Source: Paragonimus westermani (taxonomy: Eukaryota; Platyhelminthes; Trematoda; Plagiorchiida; Troglotrematidae). From it: 64,000 nucleotides of DNA. The translations under genes and the position numbers were made by a program. The stretch is taken from assembly GCA_008508345.1 (NCBI GenBank), contig QNGE01001279.1, positions 62,001 to 126,000 of the forward strand, given 5' to 3'. Positions 53,401 through 60,900 of this stretch are shown piece after piece; the first letter of the stretch is position 1, and each line of letters starts with the position of its first letter. The notes beneath the pieces were generated by a model, which saw only the letters and a list, made by a program, of their open reading frames with translations, was not told where the DNA came from and searched no databases.

Positions 53401-56400
53401 ACAAAGGGTTTTGAACCACTTATGCGTGACTACTGAACAGTAGTAGTACTGTTGTGAACACACGGCTTAACCGACGTCCGGACATTCCTTTAAATGACTT
53501 AATATGTGTCAGCAATCAATCAGTTGAACGAGAATGCAAGAAATTGATTCTCATAAATATTTCTCCGAATACTTATCATTGGTCAATTAATCACTCTACG
53601 TCTGACAATTTTTTCATGCCCTTAGAGTCCCCGGTGGAGCCTTGTTTGAACGAATCAGTGCAGAAGGCACGTTGGATGAATGCATCGCTGCGAAAATAAT
53701 CAGACAGCTTCTCAAAGGATTGAAACATCTGAAAAACTGTCGGGTTCTTCACTGTGATTTGAAGCCGGAAAACTTAATGTTGTGTAAGCCACGAGGCTGT
53801 GCTTTGAAAATAATCGATTTTGGTCTGGCTTGTTTCTACGACAAATCTCTGCCACCTCGTAAACCGGCTGGAACGCTCACCTATTTGGCACCAGAAACGC
53901 AGAACTTTGACCAACAGTCCTATGCAACGGATTTATGGAGCGTTGCTGTGATAGCGTATGAAATGTGAGCCAGTGAATAATGTGACGAAATATTCGGGCC
54001 TTGCGACAGATATGCTAGAATTAGGGCTGAAGGAGGTGTTCACGATTTTCACGCTGTCTTAGGTAATTCATTGGATCCGTTCCGATCCACCAGCTTGCCT
54101 TCGTAATTCATTTGGTAGACTGCTTGTTGTGTTTGGGCTTGCTGCATCTGTCACTAGTTCGACTGCAGTCCAAGCCTGGATTTTTCACGACTCGGTCTCA
54201 TCTAACTTGAGTGGCTCGGCAACATCACATTTCTAAGTCCACGGTTACTGTAGTTTTACCCTTTACAGCTGATTATTCAATCATCAGGTGGCAGACGTGT
54301 CGACGAATAGTTCCCTATTTTGATTAAGAATTCAAAAACCACAAAACGACGGAATGACTATGACTGAAAACGATCATGAATTATTAGTTGTTCCGCATTA
54401 GCAAGTACTGTTTCTTAATCTTAAGCATTTCTTCAATCAAATGGAATCCACCCGAAGCCCTGATTTTTCACAGTGAGGTCTCATCTAAAATCGTAAAATC
54501 TGCCACACTACTTAGTAGTATAACAATTTCTATGCCCAGCAGTGGCGTTGGTGGGTTCCAGCGTGAAGTGGTTGAGAAATCCTGCCGAGGCAGTCGATCC
54601 CCTGGGTCATGTGGTGAGTTTCACATGAGACAGTGGGACGGATGGGTGACAGAGTCCAAATGTGAAATTTCCGAGCTCCTGGTGTGGCTCCACAGCTTAG
54701 TTGGTTGAACGCTTGCCGCGTTGAGGTATGCTGAGTTTGTCACTTGATCGAATCCAGCCGAGGCGCTGACTTTTCAGTTAGGCCTCATCTAAAATGGAAG
54801 TTTATCAGATAAAAAATTATCATTCGCTAGGATAGCTCACTAAGGAACGCACGGTTCTATCTGATTGGTACCCGGCAGTCGTTTTGGAATTTCACAACTA
54901 GTGTAGTGAGGAGATACGGTCGCACCATACTACTCACACCACTATTCAGTAGCAGCATGGATCGAGATGATCGCGGATCGAGATAATCGCGTGATAAATA
55001 CGGCAGAGATACGGGATGGATCGTTGGAGGACAGAATGGCTTTCGCTACACGACGGAACTGATACATGGTATCTAAAGCGACTGGAGTATCCTCAGAAGA
55101 GTATGGTGTGCAAATGAGTGTTTCCGTTTCTAGTCGTGCTCAGACGCTTAAGTAGTGTGTTGGTTTCTCCAATAAAGTAACCTTTGTTTCATCCGCCTTC
55201 TGGGTTCACAACACTAGGTTCAAATGCAAAATGTAGGTTTCCAACTAGCATGGTTATCCAAACCTATCTATGGACCCCAGAAGGTAAATTAACGTGCAGT
55301 ACTCCAGAGGAATGTCATAGACATGACAAATAGTACTTCGCAACTGTTATGCTATTTGTAAACAACGGGAATCGCAGATACAGTACTTACAACAAACCAG
55401 TTACAATACTGCCGAATCGAACACCTTCCTAATGCTTTCGACTTTTATGTGTTTACTAGCAATGGTTGTCGGAGGGGGGCATACATTTTGCACGAGTTGC
55501 TTCCATTTACAAAGTTGGTTCGTAAGCCAAATTGTGATTTTCTCTCCAACATATTACCATCCTAGTTATCTTTATGTAGCTATACAAAGTTCACAGTCAT
55601 AAAGGAAGGTAAACGATTCGGAGAAACCCATTTTGCAAGATGGCAGTGATACGTTCTAGTCTATTGTCAAGAATGTCCAAACAACATTTATGATGGTCAT
55701 AAAAACTGAAATCCCGAAATTTCTTATTACGGTCGTTTTAGTCCCCGGCATACCACAAAAACGTTCGCCACCTCTATCCAAACGAATTTTCTGTTGTTTT
55801 TACAGATTCCAGTATTTTCTATGGTTTGCTACTATAGGGAGTTGAGCAACTCACTGTAGGTAGTTAACGTACACTTGTGAATAACGCCCTATATTAACTG
55901 TTTGCTCACCAGCCTCGATGAGGTTATCGGTTGAACTTGCAATAACATAACCTTTGTCCTACTTTCCATGGGTGCTTTTTAATCCAAATGGCGAACAGCT
56001 ACGCGAATCTGTTGCAATTTTGTGATAGGCTTCTCACTTTAGTACCTGACCTATAGGCATCGTATACGTGCACCAGTGAATGAAATGAAAACATTCGTCC
56101 ATAGCAAATCTTTCGGTTGAACGGTCATCTAACTTTTCTAACTTTTCTATGGAACACTCTGGTTGGCAATGCTACTGTGTAAAGCTCAGAAATCCGGTTC
56201 TGACGAAACTCAGACAAATTAAAATAAACAACCATGGTGGAAAAGCTGTCAGCTCATAAACGATGGCATTACCCATAAGCACTTTGTAAGCATCCAGTAC
56301 AAAATAATACTTGATTGATTTACTGACAGTGTAGAAAATTTGTTAGGCAGTTAATCTCCAAATCAAAAGGCACCCTTGTTTATAAAACGCGACAACTTAA

Positions 56401-59400
56401 GGATGTCCTGATATTGCACGCAGAGGACAGTGCACTTCCAAAGGAAAGCGTTTACAGAGTCACTTCAACCCAGTGAAACTGGTACAACATAAGTATGAAA
56501 ATAGCTACCAGTGAGAGCGAAATGATCTCGACCAATCAAATTTCAGATCCCTAGGGACACAGTGGATGGGTGTTTGAAGTAAGGGGGGAAAATGATCAAC
56601 TATAAACGCACTAGTTGGTAGCTTTTGAGAATGAGAATTCAGGAACATTTTTGTAGTCCAGCTTTTAGTACACAACTAAGTTAACTGAACCGATGTAGTC
56701 ATGTGCTTTACCTAAGAGATTTGGAATTAACTTGTACAGTAACTGAGGCTGAATAAAACTTATGTTAGTACATTAAATTAATCACACAATACGACAACAG
56801 TATTTAATATTCAGTACGAATTGGTAGTTCACATATACACCTAGTTACTCCAATCAGTCAATCAGCTCACTTATATTTGTGTTAGTCCAGTAAGCAAGAA
56901 CTCAACTGGACATAGTACACAGAACACTTTTTCTAGTGACTTCTGGGCAGTTTCATCCTTGATTGCCTTTTCAAACTGTATATTTTTCCAGCAAATTCAT
57001 ACCGAAACAACTCTAGCAAATCCCCGAGCACCTCTCGTACAGTTTATTGATCCTGCTGTTCGCATTTAGCCAAACCGTACTAAATGGTGCCTACTAGAAG
57101 AAAGAACTAGACCAAACTTTCGTGATCACTGATTCTTCAGGAGAATGGACATATTTTGTGGCATGAAATCGAGTTCTAATTATTTTGCGTATGTGCTGAG
57201 CATCTCGATAACAGCCTTGCTGAATTGACACTACGTTCCACAGAGAGCCATCACATCGGAATTCTGCTTCATGTGGATGAGACTCAGGTCATTATTCACT
57301 ACCGTCAACGACTGCCTGTCCTCTTATGCTAAAATGAATCACCATCCAAAAATAAGCAAGAATTTCTCCATCCATTCTTTGATCATATATCCCCTATTGT
57401 TCGGGTTTGGTCATCTACAAATACACTTCATCCAAAAAAGACTCCGTCTCGCTCGAAGAAAAGTTTAAATTTTTTTCTCAATTTCCAAAACAGTCTGTCT
57501 GGCATCACTCCTTTTGAAGTTCCAGTAGATGGAGATCCTGAACGAAAGCTTTCAAGTCGAGAAATCTCGCTCAACATCACTAAAGTCACATATTCGTTGG
57601 ATGAAGATGGGATAGCGGATGCTTCGGCTGAAGCAAAGGATTTTATCAAACGTATTCTGGTTCGCAATCCCAAGTACGTTTCATCTCATGATTTCAAAGT
57701 TAGTATTTTATATCCGAATACGATATAGCTAATCCACAGATCTCAAACACTGTTGCGCTATCTTCTTAGAAAGCTATTTAGGAAGAGAGGTGTTCAGTTT
57801 AACTACTTACCATACCGAAATCGATCAACCCCTACAGATTGTTGTCCAAAGCGATTTTTAAGTTTATCGAAGTTTAACCACTGGTGCAGATTTGTTGTTT
57901 AAATGTATTCGATAAAACCGGTGGTCAAGGGTTTACGGGCTCGAAAGTTAACCTGATTAAAAAATATTTCGATAGACTTCCGGGTTGTTGGAAAAAAAAT
58001 CTGTACAATCGTCATACAAAAGCCCGAATTCTGAACGGACTTGGCCGATAATTTTTCCTTCACTAAAAAACATCACTCGAGTTCATGTGTAACCCACAGT
58101 ATGGCGTGACAAGACTGTGTGTCATGTCCCGAATTTGGATATGTTTGTAAACGCAAACTGCCTCATATAAAAGTTGGTCCCGCAAAGTTGGCCACACAAG
58201 GATGACAGTTCCGTGGTAAAATGAGTAGCACATAAAGGCTGCTGGGCCTCCAGATTGATTCGTTTAATTTGATTGGCGCTTCCGTGCTATTGCCACTGTC
58301 TAGATAACCTGACCGCATGACTTAGTCCTCAAATACTCGAGCTCACTCTAAGTTATTGCATTACCACACGGTCGAACTTGTGTCCGTCCATCGGCCAGAT
58401 TCATTGGGCATTGTTTATTATCGTTAAACAATCATCGTTCTGTAAAGCTACTCGAATGTGGAAAGCGGAGCAAACCGGGCAGTGAATCCTCAAGTGCGTA
58501 AAGCTCTGAGGTCAAACATTAGCCGGATGCCGGAAACCAATAAAACCAGTTGATCCAAAACCATGCGGTGATTCCCAGGAGTAACAATTAAGAGATCCAG
58601 TTGTTTAGAAGTTGAACAGCACTCACACTTGATATTATATTCAGATGAAATTCCCAGTCACCCCTCTTCGAAAAGCAACGGCATATTCAAGTTTCCTTCC
58701 TGGTAGAGCTCGTCAGTAGCACATATGCTTACCATAACCCGGATTGGATATCTAGCCAAGTTTTCATACGGCAGCCGTGTTGACCACTGACCTCACATTA
58801 GGCAAGGCCGAAATGTTACGTCTGGAGTCACAACCAATTCAACGGGTGAGTAATGAACCTGGCTCGAAAGCTCATAAGAACGCGAAAGATGTTAGGAACC
58901 ATGACTGATTTTCAACTTACATCAACCAAAGTTTCAACTAGTAATCAGCAGTGGGTGAATGTTTTGTGATACTCAGAATTAGGAACTTCGAATAACTCTA
59001 GAAATCGTACTTGAATTGAGATCTCCCACGCAACTAATAAGAAGACCCGGTACTGTTAGCAGTAAGCAGTTCATATTGATGAGAAGAGAAGTCGAACTAA
59101 TGGGTGTACAACGACATTAAAGAAATCACAGTCCGTCATTGGCTGATCGTATTAGCACATGCAAAGTCACAAACTGCAAGTTAATTAGTGCAATGCGGAA
59201 CAGACAATTTGGTGAATAACAAAAGTCATAATACTGAGATTGTTCATCCAATCCTAATGCGGTATTCTTAACGTGACACTTGGATTTGCTCCCCTGCCAG
59301 ATCTTCTGCTATGTCCGGGTTTGGATAGGCGGTGAATCAAGTGGATTTTCACAACAAGATGATCTAGAAGTAATTTGACGGTTTTGAGGAGTGTAGGAAA

Positions 59401-59689
59401 TAAGGTTCTGTTTCTACGGATATACCACAGTTGTTCGCTGTTTTTGTAATCAACTCAACCCGGTTGTGTTGTATTTTAACGGTCTCGAATATTCACCAAA
59501 AATGACAAACACTCACATTGTTGTCTGTATTCCAGTGACCGTCCGACTGTTGAAGAATGTTTGGAGCACACATGGATTACCATGCCTGATGTGATAAGAC
59601 CCAATGTGTCCAGAACGTTGTCGCTCTACAGACATTCTTCTCAAAGAAGACCAGGAAAAGTAAGCCAAGGTTTTGTTAACCGTCGATGA
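19937..59689 (+). CDS. Ig-domain Ser/Thr protein kinase, MLCK/titin-like (CAMK group), ten-exon gene model
   Basis: Model: 19937-20413, 23005-23985, 31191-31413, 34251-34988, 42916-44043, 47393-47486, 48598-48804, 53626-53964, 57494-57673, 59536-59689. All introns are GT-AG and the phases (0,0,1,1,1,2,2,2,2) chain into 1,506 codons. Residues about 97-203 form an I-set Ig fold (C132, W145, then DAGTYKC ending at C184). Residues about 204-1190 are Ser/Thr/Pro-rich with no recognised domain. Residues about 1205-1470 are a complete kinase: GRGHFG loop, YASK lysine K1235, helix-C E1251, HCDLKPEN with D1327 and N1332, DFG at 1347-1349, APE at 1371-1373, and a YATDLWS motif typical of MLCK and titin kinases. 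The product should phosphorylate Ser/Thr, and the Ig domain suggests a cytoskeletal or muscle setting (inference). No Fn3 domain or clear calmodulin-binding tail is visible. A DAPK/DRAK-type kinase is the main alternative. Exons upstream of 19937 cannot be excluded. Confidence 0.85.
20414..23004 (+). other. Intron 1, phase 0
   Basis: GTGAGT...CTCAG. Splits the Ig domain. Holds only the truncated SINE at 20664-20740; short open frames are chance. Confidence 0.8.
20664..20740 (-). repeat. Truncated SINE family 1 copy, intron 1
   Basis: TTGAACAGCGCTCACATTTG, ATCGCAGCATTCACATTCAG and CCAGTCGGCCTC match the 3' part of the 18862-19068 copy; the rest is missing. Confidence 0.6.
23005..23985 (+). 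CDS. Exon 2: second half of Ig domain and start of linker
   Basis: Encodes residues 160-486. Acceptor CTCAG|ATC at 23003-23004 was chosen over the in-frame alternative at 23016 because it gives 39 residues from the Ig tryptophan to the second cysteine, the usual I-set spacing. The Ig signature LSDAGTYKCQAANPEG follows at once. The rest is low-complexity linker with a strongly basic run at residues 240-250 (RRSRRRRKRRK) and a basophilic-kinase-type site RQRRSLG (S415). The donor is uncertain. AAG|GTTAGT at 23982 is the better match, but only TTA|GTACGT at 23986 keeps phase 0 with exon 3. Use of the stronger site would require an undetected exon in intron 2. Confidence 0.8.
23986..31190 (+). 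other. Intron 2 (7.2 kb)
   Basis: GTACGT...TTTTAG. No retroelement recognised and no frame with a motif. It may hide a further linker exon if the alternative donor at 23982 is the real one. Confidence 0.6.
31191..31413 (+). CDS. Exon 3: linker segment
   Basis: Encodes residues 487-561. The acceptor is TCTATTTTAG| and the donor is CAACAG|GTAAGT (strong), phase 1 at the 3' end. The segment is acidic then Ser/Thr-rich (LTDEEGG, LLTPTSFTSSSQF) with no recognised domain. Phase 1 at its donor matches exon 4 exactly, giving a GAC codon across the junction. The 5' junction is the weakest in the model because it depends on the donor chosen for exon 2. Confidence 0.65.
31414..34250 (+). other. Intron 3, phase 1
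   Basis: GTAAGT...TTAATAG. Contains the LINE remnant at 32700-33630 on the opposite strand. A tRNA-A-box-like GCGCAGTGGTTAACGAGG near 31684 may be another SINE head. Confidence 0.75.
32700..33630 (-). pseudogene. Second LINE reverse transcriptase remnant, in intron 3
   Basis: Minus-strand reading gives SSGVHQGCLISPFLFSFF (RT motif before the catalytic box, about 33400-33440), MEESNELGIGLRPG, a destroyed YADD region followed by AILAEQGK, IPTLTFFIASKPLENVDT, HLWHRKGPRLSLKGTVVNT, CVLSVLLYGSEM, stop, PIHNEDVSRLVVFGHHSLRQ, then SVDQLIMLQILRWLGGVLRM. There are at least two in-frame stops and several frameshifts. A 111-codon open frame at 33027-33362 is a shadow in a different minus-strand frame. 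The sequence differs from the 14.6-16.3 kb copy, so it is a separate family or an old subfamily. Confidence 0.82.
34251..34988 (+). CDS. Exon 4: linker segment
   Basis: Encodes residues 561-807. The acceptor is ACACTTAATAG| and the donor is ACCCAG|GTAAGA, phase 1 at both ends. The open frame of 738 nt is rich in Ser, Thr, Pro and Gln, with SSPATRRS-type phosphorylation-like motifs and no globular domain visible. Length and composition are far from the surrounding intron sequence, where frames this long do not occur by chance. Only the frame and the phase links tie it to the kinase gene; there is no domain evidence. Confidence 0.8.
38296..38355 (-). repeat. Partial SINE family 1 copy, intron 4
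   Basis: GATCAAAGCTTTCGCTTCCA followed by GACTTTCCAGT matches the body of the family (compare 5730-5770). Short and diverged. Confidence 0.4.
39128..39198 (+). repeat. SINE family 2 copy, intron 4
   Basis: CCTGTTGCTGGTTTGAATCT then GGCCAGAGCCAAAATTTTTC: a B-box-like site followed by the family's CCAAAATTTT motif. Resembles 40213-40298. Confidence 0.55.
39991..40070 (-). repeat. SINE family 2 copy, intron 4, inverted
   Basis: On the minus strand GTATGCTGTTTCTGTCGCTG then GTTCGAATCTCGCC, a tRNA B-box with the family 2 surroundings. Forms an inverted pair with the copy at 40213-40298. Confidence 0.65.
40213..40298 (+). repeat. SINE family 2 copy, intron 4
   Basis: TGGTTCAGCCGGTAAAGCGC (A-box region), GCATGCTGTTTCTGTTGCTG, then GTTCTAATCCAGCCCAAAAT (B-box region). 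Spacing of the two boxes fits a tRNA-derived head. A chance open frame of 83 codons covers it. Confidence 0.65.
42916..44043 (+). CDS. Exon 5: longest linker exon
   Basis: Encodes residues 807-1183. Acceptor CTTTTAACAG| and donor GATGAAG|GTCAGT, phase 1 on both sides. The N-terminal part is basic (WMNKVAALFSKHS, then RRLSAP with S888, a site that fits basophilic kinases and 14-3-3 binding). The rest is Ser/Thr/Lys-rich and likely disordered, with a second basic site RRRPTFD (T1097). A long minus-strand frame at 43511-43924 is its shadow. The 375-codon open frame and matching phases make this a firm coding exon, but no homology is recognised. Confidence 0.87.
44044..47392 (+). other. Intron 5, phase 1
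   Basis: GTCAGT...ATTGCAG. Holds a partial SINE at 45.9 kb and an unexplained 149-codon frame at 46566-47015 without motifs; parts of the minus strand there are also open. Confidence 0.8.
45900..45970 (-). repeat. Partial SINE family 1 copy, intron 5
   Basis: CTGACTCGAGTTTCCCTCTT then GCTAGAGCT matches the CTCGAGTTTCGCTCTC core of the 18862-19068 copy. Both ends are lost. Confidence 0.45.
47393..47486 (+). CDS. Exon 6: kinase entry, first part of glycine loop
   Basis: Encodes residues 1183-1214. Acceptor TTCCTATTGCAG|, donor GGACG|GTGAGT, phase 2. It reads IEYPLKIRTLHNVDPQNHYC then TVAKLGR, which is the beta-1 strand just before the glycine loop of a CAMK-group kinase. The exon is too short to stand out as an open frame on its own; it is called because phase, splice sites and the split glycine loop all fit exons 5 and 7. 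Confidence 0.85.
47487..48597 (+). other. Intron 6, phase 2
   Basis: GTGAGT...AAAAAG. Interrupts the kinase glycine loop codon for Arg1214. No repeat recognised. Confidence 0.8.
48598..48804 (+). CDS. Exon 7: kinase N-lobe
   Basis: Encodes residues 1214-1283. It completes the glycine loop (GHFGNV), then gives the ATP-anchoring lysine in LYASKKF (K1235), helix C (EIMEVAVLRAVG, E1251, 16 residues after the lysine as in MLCK) and the hinge (TIITEL). The gatekeeper position is threonine (T1281). The acceptor GAAAAAG| has a purine-rich end but sits after a pyrimidine stretch; the donor CT|GTGAGT is strong. The exon contains a stop in the other forward frames, so the frame is unambiguous. Confidence 0.9.
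48805..53625 (+). other. Intron 7, phase 2
   Basis: GTGAGT...CCCTTAG. Lies right after the hinge codons of the kinase. Holds the long inverted repeat at 49937-50270; short frames elsewhere are chance. Confidence 0.85.
49937..50270. repeat. Long inverted repeat (about 94-bp arms, 145-bp spacer), intron 7
   Basis: The left arm at 49937-50030 (GAAGTCCGAAAACCGGTTTG ... ACAGCGGTGAACATCAGA) and the reverse complement of the right arm at about 50176-50270 match over nearly their whole length with scattered differences. In a transcript it would fold into a long hairpin. A third, direct copy of the right arm is at 17778-17882. Either two head-to-head copies of a short repeat or a foldback (MITE-like) element. 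Confidence 0.75.
53626..53964 (+). CDS. Exon 8: kinase catalytic and activation loops
   Basis: Encodes residues 1283-1396. Acceptor TGCCCTTAG|, donor AT|GTGAGC. Ordered motifs: VPGGALFERI (after the hinge), RVLHCDLKPENLML (catalytic loop, D1327, K1329, N1332), KIIDFGLA (DFG), GTLTYLAPE (P+1 loop and APE) and YATDLWSVAVIAYE (helix F). The residue before the catalytic Asp is Cys instead of Arg, so this is a non-RD kinase; MLCK and titin-type kinases also lack this Arg. All residues needed for catalysis are present. Confidence 0.95.
54113..54795 (+). repeat. Cluster of three SINE family 2-like copies, intron 8
   Basis: Copies at 54113-54206, 54443-54491 (partial) and 54691-54795, all in the same direction. 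Shared parts: a GCTTGC(C/T)GC head motif, a B-box (CACTTGATCGAATCCAGCC in the third), CTGATTTTTCA or CTGACTTTTCA, and a GGTCTCATCTAA or GGCCTCATCTAA end. Confidence 0.6.
54959..54990. repeat. Two-unit 16-bp tandem repeat
   Basis: GGATCGAGATGATCGC followed by GGATCGAGATAATCGC, one mismatch. Short and in an intron. Confidence 0.7.
57494..57673 (+). CDS. Exon 9: kinase C-lobe
   Basis: Encodes residues 1396-1456. Acceptor TTCCAAAACAG|, donor CCCAA|GTACGT, phase 2. It reads LSGITPFEVP at the start of helix G, and DASAEAKDFIKRILVRNP in the helix H region, both typical of the CAMK group. The segment between them (VDGDPERKLSSREISLNITK) carries Ser and Thr residues. A minus-strand frame at 57428-57673 is a shadow. 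Confidence 0.92.
57674..59535 (+). other. Intron 9, phase 2
   Basis: GTACGT...TTCCAG. Holds the SINE copy at 58608-58810. Uses the same GTACGT donor type as proposed for exon 2. Confidence 0.85.
58608..58810 (-). repeat. SINE family 1 copy with tRNA-like head, intron 9
   Basis: Same order as the 18862-19068 copy: GTTGAACAGCACTCACACTT, body, GAGCTCGTCAGTAGCACATA, then on the minus strand the head with GTGGTCAACACGG and AATCCGGGTTATGG. Several substitutions and small indels; about 200 bp. Confidence 0.7.
59536..59689 (+). CDS. Exon 10: end of kinase domain and short tail
   Basis: Encodes residues 1456-1506 and TGA at 59687. Acceptor TGTATTCCAG|. It starts NDRPTVEECLEHTWI, the conserved end of the kinase domain (helix I), then a 36-residue tail rich in Arg and Ser (SRTLSLYRHSSQRRPGK). 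AATAAA at 59897-59902 lies about 210 bp past the stop. An internal donor-like GTAAGC at 59660 could instead splice to 60385; see the alternative exon entry. Either way the tail is far shorter than the autoinhibitory and C-terminal Ig region of classical MLCKs. Confidence 0.85.
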
Positions 59690-59896
59690 ACACCGTTTTC
59701 ACTTTGATTTTTCTGTGACCAAGCGAATGCTAAGTAGACCACGACACAAATCTGCGCCATATCGAGGTTATTGATATCGTGACCAATGTTTTCTGGTAGG
59801 GGAAGAAAAATTGGATACATTTAGTTACGAACGAAACCTAAGCACCGTCTTCCAAGATGAACTCGGTTGGCGTTTACACCTTGCACATCGGTGGTT

Positions 59897-59902
59897 AATA
59901 AA
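59897..59902 (+). terminator. Candidate polyadenylation signal of the kinase gene
   Basis: Canonical AATAAA about 210 bp downstream of the TGA at 59687. No other AATAAA was seen between the stop and this site. It supports termination in exon 10, but an AATAAA also occurs near 60439. Confidence 0.45.
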
Positions 59903-60384
59903 CACGTAAGATGCTTGTTTTCAATATGCCAACGTGCTCTCATTCTGAGCTAATTATCCAAGTTTTCTAGCTTACGTTACACGGCGCGTTCACAAGACTG
60001 AGAGAATGAAACGGAAAGTCATAAAGTGGACTACCATATGATGTTCACCTCCTCACTGGGATAAGTGTCCTTGACTGGGATAATGCTTTAGGCGAGCTAT
60101 GTACTTTTTATGTAGGAAGCGTTTTTGCTAGCAGAACCCTACGCAACCTCATCAGCTCACATAAAACATGGGATCATTTAGTTCAAATCATTATTGCATG
60201 GATAAACAGCAGACAATGCCACATCTTTCTGATGTAAATGCAATCATTTGAAGTCCAGACATGTCAAACCAACATACCCAACCAGCATCGTACTTAACAG
60301 TTTCGGTACCTGGTGATCTCGAACACAGGTTTGACGTAAATATTCAGAACTCCAGGCCAAAAATTATTCTAGCTTGTCTTTCAG

Positions 60385-60450
60385 AAATATAGCAGTAGAC
60401 AGAATAAACGTTTAACATATTGTAGCGAGAAGGCGTCCAATAAAGCATAA
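60385..60450 (+). CDS. Possible alternative last coding exon
   Basis: A good acceptor (CTTGTCTTTCAG|) at 60384 is followed by 21 open codons and TAA at 60448. If the donor at 59660 (AAAA|GTAAGC, phase 0) is used, the kinase tail would become RRPGK followed by KYSSRQNKRLTYCSEK and a few more residues, for 1,518 in total. AATAAA at 60439 overlaps the end of this reading frame. The segment lies at the edge of a GC-rich repeat-like island, so the match may be fortuitous. Confidence 0.25.
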   Translation, partial: KYSSRQNKRLTYCSEKASNKA

Positions 60451-60479
60451 TCTTTATTGTCCGAATCGCCAGTCACATG

Positions 60480-60900
60480 TAACGCGCGCTCTCTCGTTTA
60501 TGAGTCATAATTCCAATCCGCAACACCCCCCGGCTTCCGTTCACACGTCGTGTGCACTTCTGACCGGTTTACGTGTGTGACCGGTGCCTTCTGTCGGAGG
60601 GTTTTTCGCTTGCCATTCCTCGTCTGTTTGTCCGATTTCGTTGCGCGATGGCTCGTCCGGCTGCTCGTGGTGTCTGCCATCCACCCAATGTTGGCCTTGA
60701 CCGTATCCCAACATCGTGTCGAGATGTTCCTCTAAATGTTGGAAAAACCACGCCTCCGATCTGGCCGCCTGTCGTATTTCGCCTGCCCTGCCTCGCCCGT
60801 TGGTCCGATCCAGTCGAGCGATGACTCATCCGGCCGCGCACGTTGTTCTTGATTCGATCGCGACAGGCTTTTGTACGTACCTCCCCCTGTGTTGAGGTAT
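60480..60900. repeat. GC-rich island with imperfect 173-bp tandem duplication
   Basis: The stretch is visibly richer in G and C, with many CpGs, than its surroundings. Two units repeat at a 173-bp offset: TTGCGCGATGGCTCGTCCGG near 60641 and TCGAGCGATGACTCATCCGG near 60814, each preceded by a TTTCGC(C/T)TG...CCTCG(T/C) segment. A minus-strand open frame at 60569-60940 exists but has only Arg/Gly-rich low-complexity sequence. Probably a mobile-element or promoter-like fragment; not identified. Confidence 0.5.

Larger units (their letters stand above)
53965..57493 (+). other. Intron 8, phase 2
   Basis: GTGAGC...AAAACAG. Holds the SINE cluster at 54.1-54.8 kb and the 16-bp tandem repeat at 54.96 kb. 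Confidence 0.85.

Noticed and set aside
53454..53699. Plus-strand frame overlapping the start of exon 8
   Set aside because: It reads a different frame from the kinase and has no motif.
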